Source of the DNA: Phytophthora quininea
Taxonomy: Eukaryota; Oomycota; Peronosporomycetes; Peronosporales; Peronosporaceae
Direction: 5' to 3'
DNA: 64,000 nucleotides
Assembly (NCBI GenBank): GCA_011947345.1
Contig: JAAVTG010000843.1
Coordinates: 1 to 64,000 of the forward strand
Shown: piece after piece, positions 47,701-57,949 of the stretch
How positions within the stretch are numbered: position 1 is the stretch's first letter
How the letters are laid out: every line of letters begins with the position of its first letter
Program-made: the position numbers and the translations under genes
The notes under the pieces: model-generated
The model's database searches: none
The model's input: the letters and a program-made list of their open reading frames with translations, nothing else
What the model was told of the DNA's origin: nothing

Positions 47701-48554
47701 GCCGCGGTCACTACCAGCGACCACTCGATCGCCACGGCCACAGTCACCCCCGCAACGTGGCTTCAACGCTCCACGGGACCAAGCCGCAGCGCCCGCCATC
47801 GTCGACGCCGCTGCTGCGCATGACGGCGACACACATCCAACGCGCAGCGTACCGCACCGGTCGGCCAACGCTCGCGCCAATCCGCCGCGGTCACTACCAG
47901 CGACCACTCGATCGCCACGGCCACAGTCACCCCCGCAACGTGGCTTCAACGCTCCACGGGACCAAGCCGCAGCGCCCGCCATCGTCGACGCCGCTGCTGC
48001 GCATGACGGCGACACATCCAACGCGCAGCGTACCGCACCGGTCGGCCAACGCTCGCGCCAATCCGCCGCGGTCACTACCAGCGACCACTCGATCGCCACG
48101 GCCACAGTCACCCCCGCAACGTGGCTTCAACGCTCCACGGGACCAAGCCGCAGCGCCCGCCATCGTCGACGCCGCTGCTGCGCATGACGGCGACACATCC
48201 AACGCGCAGCGTACCGCACCGGTCGGCCAACGCTCGCGCCAATCCGCCGCGGTCACTACCAGCGACCACTCGATCGCCACGGCCACAGTCACCCCCGCAA
48301 CGTGGCTTCAACGCTCCACGGGACCAAGCCGCAGCGCCCGCCATCGTCGACGCCGCTGCTGCGCATGACGGCGACACACATCCAACGCGCAGCGTACCGC
48401 ACCGGTCGGCCAACGCTCGCGCCAATCCGCCGCGGTCACTACCAGCGACCACTCGATCGCCACGGCCACAGTCACCCCCGCAACGTGGCTTCAACGCTCC
48501 ACGGGACCAAGCCGCAGCGCCCGCCATCGTCGACGCCGCTGCTGCGCATGACGG
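32726..48554 (+). repeat. Satellite array, 183/181-bp unit, about 87 copies
   Basis: Head-to-tail array of a GC-rich unit, nearly uniform in sequence. From the first GTGGCTTCAACG (32805) to the last (48485) there are 86 intervals: 57 of 183 bp and 29 of 181 bp. The short form has CACA and the long form CACACA just before TCCAACGCGC. Because 183 is divisible by three, two forward frames and one reverse frame stay open through long units; short units shift the frame. This makes long but meaningless open frames (up to 630 codons). Variant bases are rare: A/G in CGACCACAG, T/C in GCGTCCGCC. I regard it as non-coding satellite DNA. Confidence 0.97.
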
Positions 48555-49105
48555 CACGACGACATCCAACGTGGCCGTGGTGATCGTGGCGCTTTTCGTC
48601 TTAGGGACGCAACGTCAAAATTGAAGGGCAGGAACATTTCAAATGAAGAGCATGGAACTGTGAAAAAAAGGAGCACGTTCCTTTCCAGTCAGCAACTATT
48701 TTGGTTTTGTGTAGTAGGTCGAGTCGCATCGCTTGTGCAGCATTTAGCACAAATATCGAAGCGCCAAAAACATTGTAGTTTGTTCTATCCTTTGCCGCTT
48801 CATGAAACCATTCCATTAACAAGTGTACCAGCAATAAGCTAGTGCAGTGTTATTGCCTCCACGAACGCCCCCAGAAACCAACAATGTGTTGATAGCCAGC
48901 AATACGTTCTAGCCAAAAGCGCCCATCATTTACATCGCAGCAGTGTCGACCGCAACGCACAAAACACATTCGCCATTAGGGCGTGTGTTCGTCGGGCTGG
49001 CGCAAAAATAAATTACAGCATTCATCGGACATATTTCTCAAACATGGGAGAAACATGGGCCTGCATGGCCCCGACATGGACAATAAAACATATCGTCCTA
49101 AATAT
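48555..49105. other. Spacer between satellite and DOT1 gene
   Basis: About 550 bp without a recognised gene. The first 40 bp still resemble degraded satellite (GACATCCAACGTGGCCGTGG). The rest is AT-richer unique sequence and may include the 3' untranslated region of the SANT-DOT1 gene. Confidence 0.5.
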
Positions 49106-49983
49106 TCATTTCTTTCTGTACCAGTACATGTTGTGATACTTGCTAGACCATGAAACACGGACACGAATTTCTCGGTTGAGCTGCCAAACCGAACAAAACT
49201 TGCGTTTACAGCTGTCACGATGGCGCCAACATAGCTTGAGAGTGGTGAAAATGTTCAATAATCTTGGTGCGGTCGTCACAAAATCTACAACTGCAGCATT
49301 AGTGGATGGGTCAAAGACGAGGTTGTTGACAAAAACGACCGTGCTCGAAAACATGGCGGTCTTCGTGGTGGCGCGTGCTCTCCGAACGTCATCTTCGTAG
49401 ATTGAAATCTTCTGAAGTCTAGAGAACTTGTTCGCCGCACCGCAAATAACGGACTTCGACAGGGAGGCTAGTGAAGCCTGAGTTTCAACACCAATTGCCA
49501 TCCCCACTTGTGTCTCTAACGCCACTTGTACAACGATATTCCCGATTCCCGATCCGATGTCCAAAAGTATATCGGTGGATTTAAGCGTGGGTAACACCGA
49601 GAGAATTGTCGTCACTCCATCTGCAGAAACCTCACCAGGATGGAGATCAGGTGAACTGCAGCTTGAATAAATTTCTTGCCGTGAAACAAACTGGAAAATT
49701 TCAGCTACGGCGCTATGAGCATCTACGGCGTTCATTGGTAATATTTTCGTTCTTTTGAAACCCCATCCATACCATTAGCGTGAAATCTCCTCGGGAACTG
49801 ATCCAGATTTGTGCCATATGTCCTCTTCAAAGTCTTCAGCCGAATTTGCAGTTGCCGTTGAGTTTTCCCAGTCGATGCCATGCCCCGCCAAACCTCTCTC
49901 CAGTTAATCGTACGTCCCTGCTCCACCTGATCCTTTGCGAGTCGAAAAAGTAAAAGATCTTCGCCATCCGAGAAGTCTCCCAT
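49106..49983 (-). CDS. SANT/MYB-like + DOT1-type methyltransferase fusion
   Basis: Start MGDFSDGEDLLLFRLAKDQ (ATG 49981-49983). The first 70 residues look like a SANT/MYB-like helix bundle (NWREVWRGM, QRQLQIRLKTLKRTYG). After KERKYYQ one base must be added (near 49736) to enter the second frame, which holds a Rossmann-fold SAM-binding site, ILLDIGSGIGNIVVQVA, with acidic AIGVE, then FVNNLVFDPSTN (equivalent to the NNFAF-type motif of DOT1). The C-terminal Cys/Trp-rich part (LCWRHRDSCKR, FCSVWQLNREI, VSWSSKYHNMYWYRKK) may be a zinc or substrate-contact region. Canonical DOT1 methylates histone H3K79; the target here is unknown. At about 293 residues it is far shorter than fungal or animal DOT1. 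It lies inside the inverted-repeat structure, 75 bp from the right arm. Confidence 0.75.
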
Positions 49984-50057
49984 CCTTCTGTCCAAGCAAA
50001 AATGAGAGTACAGAGAACACAAAATAGTTCGTCCACTTGTTAAAAGCCGATGAATTG

Positions 50058-51876
50058 CTAAAACTGGCAGCTAATTCTTTGTTGAAGCTGCAAGGAGTCG
50101 TGTCGCACGAAGCATCGGGAGGAGCTCGTGCAACAAGCAATTTTCAAAGCTTGAAATGCGCGCCAAGCTCCGCCGCGACGGTTCGGCAAGTACTTTTCTC
50201 GGCTGGGCTCGCTCCGACGATTCGCGATCATGATTGGCGGAATTTAAAAACTCCGTCTCTGATTGGCCATGTCATATTTGCTCTCAAGGTGGCCCCATGA
50301 CAAAGTTGCGGGTGGCTCGGATCTCATTTTCCAATTTGCGGAGTCCGCCACGCCCCATTCCAGCACCCGTCACGCCGGCTGCGACAACTCGACACCTGTG
50401 TGAAGCTGCCACGATGGCCTCAATGCTGCCCTAAATCCATGATGCCGGCCTCAACGCGGCCCAACGCCACTCGCACGCAGATCGTACCGCCCGGCACGCT
50501 GACCGACGCCCCATGTCGCCCCATGCTCTGCGATGCTGCCCGGCACGATCCCACCAGTCCACCACGCTGCCCAACGATTCGTAATGCGGTTCGGCAGGCT
50601 GACCAATGACTGTGCTGCTGTTCGCCAGTGCCGAACGCTCCACGATGCTGTCCGGCAGGCTGCTCGACGCTCGTGATGCCGTCCAGCAGACAACCCAATG
50701 CCCGTGCTGCACGTCGCTACGCTACACAAGACCCAATATATTGGGCATCTCTCTGCTCCAAATCCGGGTCCAAGACTGTTGGCGTTGGTCGTTCCGCAGC
50801 CGTGACGCTGCGCTACATTTGCTGTGTCAGTGGATGTGTGGTGGCGCACATTCTGCCCGTGGTGCTACGCCCCAAGGACGTGAAGCATGCGTCTCGATTA
50901 CCTCGACGCGCGGCCTGTTGATGGGGTGCCGTCTTCCCGGCATGGCTCACCGACTCATGCGAACAGTCACCGACAATGTTTCTAGTCGCTGCTACCCGCC
51001 TATTGAGATCGAAGGCTGCTGAGCGGAACGCAATTGAGGACTCTACTTGTCGAAGGAGTGGATTGGGGAATTAGATCGGTGGCACAACTTCGGTGCAAAG
51101 CCTCAAGAATGTCTACAGCGTCTACGTTGCTCGAGGACGGGTGAACAGCTCTTTGACTGTAGGAAGTGCCAAGACATCGAGCTTCGGTGGGCGTAAATGC
51201 CGTTAATGATCTCGACACGTGATAATATCTGTAATGAGTTTCGCGTTTACTTTACTGTTTTGAATATTCGCTAAAGCAAGTGCCGACAGCATCACCTGTT
51301 TAGGTCTGAATGCCATGCGACCGTATCCCGTTTTGGTCGGAATACCACGACCATATCCCGTTCTGGTCGGAATTTCATGCGACCATATCCCGTTCTTGTC
51401 GGAATGCCATGCGACCATATCCCGTTTTGGTCGGAATGCCATGCGACCACTTTGCGATATTTGAATTCAATTACAGTGTAACCTATACGTTACTCTTCCA
51501 TACAAATGTGTATATATTTGGTCCACACTGTGGTTACGATTTTACCCTATTCTATTTGCTCGAAGTTTGCCTTTACAAATACTAAGTACTTGCGGTGGAG
51601 TGTGATGTTTTGCTCTCTGTATTTGTTTCAACCGATCACTGAATACGATCTGCATGCTTTGTTGCTCTAGTGTGACCACCCCGCTGTTTAGACACAATCT
51701 CGGTGGCGTTTTGGTTCTGTCGATGCTCGGTGTTGGCGAACGCTCGTGATTGTGCTTCACTTCAGAGCGAATCAGCGCGGCTCCCAGCACCTTATACATC
51801 GCCATCTTCACGTCGCTCTAGTGCTCAGCTGACACAGTCCGCGCTACTTCCACTTTCTCAACGGGATTGTGTTTGC
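50058..51876 (-). repeat. Right arm of large inverted repeat (about 1.82 kb)
   Basis: Inverted copy of 30602-32421. Small differences (for example CTGGGAGC against CTAGGAGC, GTTGAG against GTCGAG, and a 1-base indel in an A run near 51090) show that it is a real second copy and not a mirrored assembly fold-back. The inner boundary is at CTAAAACTGGC, 50058. Confidence 0.93.
51305..51450 (-). repeat. 32-bp minisatellite, right arm
   Basis: Mirror of the left-arm minisatellite, with the same copy number and the same shortened unit, so it was duplicated with the arm or kept equal by gene conversion. Confidence 0.85.
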
Positions 51877-52089
51877 CTCACTACTCCCCGGGTCCACGGA
51901 AGCGACCAGACACAGCCCCATAATCCCTGCCTGTGAATCCGGAGCTGATGCCGGACCCGACCGATCTAACTCCTTCACGGACGCATTGTTCACGCGGATC
52001 TCAGCGCCGCGCACGGCCGCCACCACCACGCGGCAACGAATTTTCACGCCCACGGAGCGGTACCCCGTCCACACACTTGAACTATCCAC
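51844..52089 (-). pseudogene. Coding remnant ending at right outer edge of inverted repeat
   Basis: Minus-strand frame reading CRVVVAAVRGAEIRVNNASVKELDRSG in two stretches and ending VDPGSSEANTIPLRKWK at 51844, just inside the arm. The last ten residues match the tail frame at the left edge (30602-30634). Family not recognised; upstream sequence to about 52260 is full of stops. Likely the 3' end of a repeated, probably transposon-borne gene. Confidence 0.35.
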
Positions 52090-52466
52090 CTATTTCCTAA
52101 ACAGGCCTCAATCACAAAAACGACACCGCCGTCGCCTCGTTCTCCACACTCGTTCATATTATCGCGTTGAGTGCTGAGGTCCACTACACCTCGCGCGATG
52201 ACACCGAGTCCACCCGTGTGACGATCATCACGCGCTCGATCAGTCCGAGTGAGGCACCAGCGACATGCCTTTGGCTTTGGCGAATCATATGCTAGTAGGA
52301 AATTTCACACAACTCGCAGCAATACTACCGATGGTTTACAAAACCGAAGATAATTCATTATGTAAAATGTTGGAAGACAGCAAAAATATAGGCTGAATTT
52401 CCTATGATAGCTTACAAACGCCAAGATCTGTCCTACGAAAATCCGACAGTCATTGTCGTTTTCTTC

Positions 52467-53297
52467 ATGATGGACCCCGATCTCTCCGCCAAGGTTGCCC
52501 ATGCTGCTATCGCGCGTGCTACGCGTACACCGACTGTCGAGTCACTGGTATGCGGTCCGTGTGATAAGGAGTTTTCGACAGCGGCGAACCTCCACCGACA
52601 CCAGACAACGACGAAGCACAAGATCAACACTGATCCCATGGCGATGAAACAACGGCTTGAAGACATAAAAACGAAAACGAGAAAAGCATAAGAGGTACTA
52701 TGCGAAGAAAAAGTTGAAGAAGAATGACGCCGCAGCGCCTCCAAGTCCCACCGAGGAAGTCTATGACAACTGCCCAATTTGTTGTGATCCACTGGTTCCT
52801 GACCAATGTCGGCGACTTCAGTGTGGGCACTCGCTGCACGAAAAGTGCTGGCTACGGACCATCGTTGACAAGATGACAAGCTACATTGTCGAGATGCGAC
52901 TCCACTATCATCGCGAAGTCCTGATAGTAAAAACACATCTGCAAAAAACCGCGCGAGTTCAAAAACGATGCTAGAGCGTGGAGTGATCAAGCATGACGTT
53001 GCTGCTATCGGGTTCCAAGACTTTGAGGACTCTCTCGAATACTGCGTCGAAGATGTTGGTGGTCAGGAGAGCGTGGTTAAAAACCCACAACCGAAGCCTG
53101 TGATTTTCAAGTGTGCAATTTGCCGCACGCAGACATGGGCGCTGTGAGTTTTAGGGATGGAGAGAAGCAAACGGCAATAATTCATTTCTTTTCCTGCCGA
53201 TCTCCTGTTTATACGTTTCTCTTGTAGCGCTGGGAATCGTCAATTGAGTCGCTGTGGCCTCTGTCATCGTACTGCGCCGCCGCAAATCTGCTCCTAA
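52467..53297 (+). CDS. C2H2 + RING + zinc-ribbon protein
   Basis: Starts MMDPDLSAKVAHAAIARATR (ATG 52467 or 52470). Three zinc modules follow in order. A C2H2 finger is CGPCDKEFSTAANLHRHQTTTKH. A RING-like module is CPICCDPL...CRRLQCGHSLHEKCW, continuing in another frame as DKLHCRDA. A C-terminal zinc ribbon is CAICRTQTWAL / RCGLCHRTAPP, split by an 84-nt intron at 53144-53227. The frame breaks near 52685 (A run, two bases missing or one extra) and near 52873 (one base). Domains suggest a nucleic-acid-binding protein with possible E3 ubiquitin ligase activity; this is inferred from the modules only. TAA at 53295-53297. Confidence 0.65.
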
Positions 53298-54309
53298 GCC
53301 ATCCTCACTTCCTCCATGCTCGCCTGTCAGTTCTGTGATGCTGCTGCTGGCGAAGAGGATGCCACCGGTGTGATGGCGTCTTGGATGAACTGTGGCACTG
53401 AGTAAACATTCTCGGCATGGACTTCACACGTTTGTCACGTCATACACGTACAGCGGTACTTTGGCACCGAGTGCGGCGGTGGCAACACGATCGCGGACAC
53501 GTTCGAGCAAGCTTAGAAGGGGACGCAATTGCTAATGAAGTTTCGACATCGCAGGAAACTCCGTCTATCACCGCTCCATCCACGACCGCCCCATCGGCAA
53601 CGGAGACCACTGCACCAACGTCTGTCCCAACGGCACTTGAGACCAAGGCTTCAGTTGCTACGACTGCAACCCCGACTGCCACAACTGCGCCGCCCAGTTG
53701 CAACACCAGAAAGTAATTTGCTACGCCATCGCTGCCTTGATGCGACCGGATTGTTCTGTCTAAAAGCTTCTGCGTGATATTCTCAGTTCACGCGAAGGTA
53801 CTCGTTCGCAGGCGAACTCAACAATTTTGTGACACCAAAGCATCGGCATAGAATGCTAACGCTTCATCAGACGACACGATGCTTCTTGTGCAACAAGGCG
53901 GCAATCTTTTATTCTCTATCCGACGCATTTGCTCCAGCGATCTACCAGTTTGTTCCAAGTACGCTGCGAAGAAGACGATGGCTGGCAGTGAGAGGTGCCA
54001 CCTTGCAACACCGAATGCTGCACTCGCTGTCTATCGGCATCTGGGTATGTTTTCTTGCACCATGGTCGCGGCAGTCGTTCAGCACGTCGTCGCATTGCAT
54101 TGATAGCCTGACAATCTCCACCGGAAGTGCTGTTTACGTGGCGGCGTTGGCGCCGGATCAATGCACGGGCTGGAGCGGAAGAGCTCGTTCTTCTTTACTT
54201 GCACGATGACCAGCAGGCGACTTCAACTAGTAACGCCTGGAGTGTTCTGGCCCTCACCACCACCACAAGTGCTGCCATTACCCCAAGCCGAAGATACCAG
54301 TCTAAGCGA
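53298..54309. other. Low-confidence coding traces, Ser/Thr/Pro-rich
   Basis: A plus-strand stretch at about 53415-53515 can be read, with one base added, as FVTSYTYSGTFGTECGGG, and a different frame at 53560-53715 is extremely Ser/Thr/Ala-rich (TTAPSATETTAPTSVPTA), like the linkers of oomycete secreted proteins. Together they may be the wreck of a secreted, S/T-rich surface protein. No signal peptide or start was found. From 53720 to 54309 I see no recognisable gene. Confidence 0.3.
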
Positions 54310-54489
54310 TCACGTCGCCGCCGACACTTTTCGCGTCGTTGCCATTGACAAATTGGACCCGCAGCAGTAGGCCATCGAGCTGTCTGCGCCGAGGCGTTCG
54401 CATCTACCACGCCTTCGTATCATGGATGTCGCTCCTCGAGCGGCCGCTAACACCAAGGAACAGACACCTTGTGCCCGTGGCGTCTCCAA

Positions 54490-55285
54490 TAAGTTGCATT
54501 CACCAACGTAAGTCTTGCGGTGGCCTCGGATCTCCGACTCGTCGTGGACTCCGCCAAGTGCAACCCGCTCGAAATTGCGGTTGGTGGCCGCAGCAATGGA
54601 TCTCCCTAACGACGTTTTACCGACACCAGGAGGTCCTACAAGACACGGAATAGGCCCACGCTTGTCTCGTTTAAGACTGCGGACGGCAATGTACTCTGTG
54701 ATGCGCTTATTGACCTTGTCTAGGCCGTAGTTGTCCGCGTCGAGCTGTTTGCGCACGCGTTCCACCAAAAGCGAGTCGGCCGTGGACTTGTTCCATGGCA
54801 GCTCTGAGAAGAACTCGAGGTAGTTGTGGAGAATGCCGTACTCTGGTTGCATAGCCGTCATGCCTTTCAGACGCCGCAGCTCGCGCTGCGCGACCTTGGC
54901 AGCTTTGGGTTCCAGTTTCAGCGCATTCAGTCGCTCTTCCAGCAGACTGATCTCGCTGGCATTTCTCCTCCAGCGCCATCTTCAACCTCGCCCAGCTCCT
55001 TCTTAATGGCTTCTAATTGCTGTCGCAGCAAGAACTCCTTCCTCGTGCCTTCCAGCTTGTCTTGCACCTCGCTTTGGATCTTGCGTTGCGGTTTGGACTT
55101 CTCCGTCTCCTGTTCTAGCAGCGCCACTGCGCGCTCACAACGGAGGGCCACAGGCACCGCCTCCACCACTTGCTGCTTCCCGGCCGCAGTTACGTTCAAA
55201 TAGGACACGACCACGTCCGCCAGCTCTCCAGCTGACGAGTTGCCAATGGCATCCACCAGTTTGTTGCTGCGTCGTAGCAATGGTG
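54490..55285 (-). pseudogene. Lon protease fragment (coiled coil + start of AAA+ domain)
   Basis: ATP-dependent Lon protease, truncated at both ends. Visible on the minus strand: LVDAIGNSSAGELADVVVSYLN, QSEVQDKLEGTRKEFLLRQQ and LEAIKKELGE (the Lon helical region). After a one-base break near 54960 come RELRRLKGMTAMQPEYGILHNYLEFF, FSELPWNKST and the Walker A site LVGPPGVGKTSLGRSIA, then ALGGVHDESEIRGHRKTYVG. Similarity stops there (about 54490), before Walker B, sensor motifs, and the whole Ser-Lys protease domain. The substrate-binding N-terminus is replaced by dynein sequence. So this is a non-functional piece or the relic of a fused gene. Confidence 0.8.
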
Positions 55286-56105
55286 CACTCTTGGACGTCT
55301 CGTAGAACTGAACAACTTTCATCTTAAACTCCGGCTTGCACTCAAGCGGGATATTCTCGTCCGGGACAATGCTAATGCCGCGTTCACAGGTCTCATCGAT
55401 ATGGCGAAGTAGAGCGCCATGATCCGGAAGTGGCAGGAGCACATCGGGGAATAAATCCGAAGTAATTCCTCGGAACAGTGGCAGATCGTCAGACGTAAAT
55501 TTAGGGAGATTCAGATCTTGAACAGACCGCAACACAATTTTATCTTCCGTCCAAAAGGATCATTGCCGAGTTGCTGTCGCAGCGCACCAGTGGCGACAAG
55601 GATGGAATTGACCGCATGCATACCGTAATCGTAGTGCTTCTGCGACGAAAGTTGTTCAGAAGCTAACTGCCGCACTTGAGTGAGTTTCCTGGCGTTGCTT
55701 CGAGCCTGCGCAAAACCAAATGAGTAGAGTCCAATTTCGGAAATCAAGGCGTGTCAGCACCATCATGGCACACGGTCTAAACAACGCCTTTAACTTATCA
55801 GGTAGCTCGGCTCGTCCGGCGTACCCGGGGTTCATCGTGATGAACACGTTGGCGCTGGCATTCAGCTTGATAAATGTCCCTTCGAACAAGAACTTGTCAA
55901 CTCCAGTCTTGTCGAGACCCCAAGTACCTTGCCCGCCAAGCTAGCAGCAAACATAGCCGAATGGATGCTCTGCGGTGGCTGATCCCTCGCGTTCGTGATC
56001 TTCCACTGTAAGATCCCAAGAACGGATGCAACATCAATCCTCAAGGCCGAGAGCCATAGGCGCTGTGCTAGACCTCGCCACTTGCAAGATCCACACGCTC
56101 GCGGG
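55260..56105 (-). pseudogene. Dynein heavy chain AAA1-AAA2 fragment fused in frame to Lon
   Basis: Minus-strand sequence matches a dynein heavy chain around the first ATPase modules: [97 protein letters not shown] and LPKFTSDDLPLFRGITSDLFP, with KMKVVQFYET at the end. From there (about 55295) the open frame runs straight into Lon sequence. Three missing bases (near 55530 and two near 55745-55755) explain the frame changes. The AAA1 Walker A site and everything after AAA2 are absent. It is a separate fragment from the 5' dynein gene at the left of this window, which covers a different part of the protein. Confidence 0.78.
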
Positions 56106-57000
56106 TTCTCTGTCGATGAAGCATAAGAGAGCGAGTACTGCTACCAGCCACTTCGTGTTCCAAGTCTGAATAAGTGTATCTCCATGTTGCATGTCGATCA
56201 GCAGCAGCGCTCCCTCGTCGTCAACGTCAATCCAGACTTAGCATTGAACTGAAGTCGATCAATCACATTCCTAACGAGCTGCTCCAGACATAGGCACCGA
56301 TCCACCATGACACCACATGAAGCATACCACAAAGCAACGTCCACGATGTCCTCACAACGACGTCCAGAATCCAAAGGCCTGATCCAATCAAAAACAACTA
56401 TTCGTGGCGGTCTTCCACTTGTTTCTTACTTGATACTATCCAGGTTATGGTAGTGAACTCCACCTGTTCCAACCACAAGACTGTACGGGAAGATGTCGCC
56501 AAGATCCAAGTTGCAGTCGTCTTCACTCGACACGAGCACATTGCGTAGACTGTCATCACTAAGGTTGCCACTGAAGTCCAGCAGCTGAAGACATCATGTC
56601 CTCAGCGCTGCACCTGGACTTGCGGTAAACGAAACGCCATCGATCCAAGTCGCAGGAAGCCGTAGAACACCCCCGGCAGCTAGTCGAGCAAAAGCTGCTG
56701 GTTCTTACCGAAGACCATCTTGGGCGGCCTCATGTTGGCGCCTCTCCGATCCCGTGGCAGTCCATGGTTCTCCCGGTAAGCAGACATTACCTGTTTCCAA
56801 TGCGACCCAATTGTCCACGCCGTCGATAGGCGTGATGAACGTCTTGTTGGCGCCGATGACCCAACCGTGCAGGAAGACGCCCTCGATCTCGACGGAGTCC
56901 ACCAGCGCGTCCACGTGCGTGAGTACACGGGCGTATCGGGGCATTTGGCTGAGGCGAAGGGTCTTGTACATCGCCTGCATCAACTCTGCGGTGCCGTTTT
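56106..57000 (-). pseudogene. Unassigned coding remnants
   Basis: A clean minus-strand stretch at 56800-56990 reads MQAMYKTLRLSQMPRYARVL, VDALVDSVEIEGVFLHGWVIGA and NKTFITPIDGVDNWVALETG, with codon use typical of the window's real genes, and may end at a GTAATG donor near 56790. Farther along are NMRPPKMVFGKNQQLLLD and, near 56560, DDSLRNVLVSSEDDCNLDLGD. I considered dynein AAA modules, which the strand and position would allow, but cannot align it convincingly. Treated as remnants of unknown genes. Confidence 0.35.
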
Positions 57001-57949
57001 CTAATGAGTAAAACCAGCAGAAATCTGAATTTGCTTGCTGCGTCCTGGAGCAAAGAGAGTGCTCTACTAGGTGCGAGGCAAAGTGTTCTCCACGGTACTG
57101 CTCCTAGTGTCATTTTTAAATTTGCGCGTTTGGCCATCCAATCACATTACAGTCAGAAAAAGGTACCTAACGTACCATTATTGCAATAACGGATCGAAAA
57201 CCTATCATCGATGATGCGATGTTCGCTAAAAACCTGTGATAAATCGTCGGCAGAAAAAGCTACTTTAAGTACCATTTTCCAGTGTTTGACTTGAAGTTTG
57301 TATAGTGACCCTTCAAACAGCAATGTATGGCGGTAACGATAGGGTTAATAATGGTGCGGAAAATATTCAACGAGTATAACTACAAAATTTTGGCTAACAA
57401 CTAATAAGAACTCTGTTCAAGATACGTATATGCTGTAAAAAGGTGTATACATCTCAAACTGTACAGTGCGTGTCCGTCTGTTTGTTAGATCGTAAAAATG
57501 CGCAATTCTGATTGATTAAAATATAAATACTACCAGTACATTTACGCAAAATGCTAGAGAATAATAATACATGCTTTGGTGTGCTGGAAGATCCGCAAAT
57601 AGGCGCAGAAAGACGCCAATATAGAGCGAAATTTGCAATAACAACAACAAAAATGATTATTTAGCCTATGATGATGTCAAACATTATTCGAGACCTACTC
57701 GGTCGATAACTTGCATAATTATCGTCAAATAGAATTCCTTCACAGCACTGCACACCTTTCGATTCCTAGTGCCGGGAAATCACCACCAAACACCGAAAGG
57801 TTTCGAAGTGACGGGGCCCTGCACACCGTTAGGCTTTGCAGTATCCATATTAATACAAGAGCGGAGTTGAGTAGCTAGCAGGTTCATTTAAGGTCATTTA
57901 ATCTACACAACAAAACCCATACCCCAGACGCCCTGAGTGGTGCTCGAGG

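Noticed and set aside
32726..48554. CRISPR array
   Set aside because: There are no unique spacers; the whole 183-bp unit repeats, and the genome is eukaryotic.
32805..48583. Many open frames of 200-630 codons encoding 61-residue repeats on both strands of the array
   Set aside because: They follow from a stop-poor, GC-rich unit whose length is a multiple of three. Overlapping open frames on both strands and frame changes at every 181-bp unit are not expected of a real repeat protein.
30602..51876. Assembly artefact (mirrored contig) as explanation of the inverted arms
   Set aside because: The arms differ by several substitutions and a small indel, and the sequence between them is not mirrored. 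Read-level proof is still lacking.
54160..54370. Plus-strand frame with VTPGVFWPSPPPQVLPLP, considered as an AAA/VWA protein fragment
   Set aside because: No motif could be matched with confidence; short and isolated.
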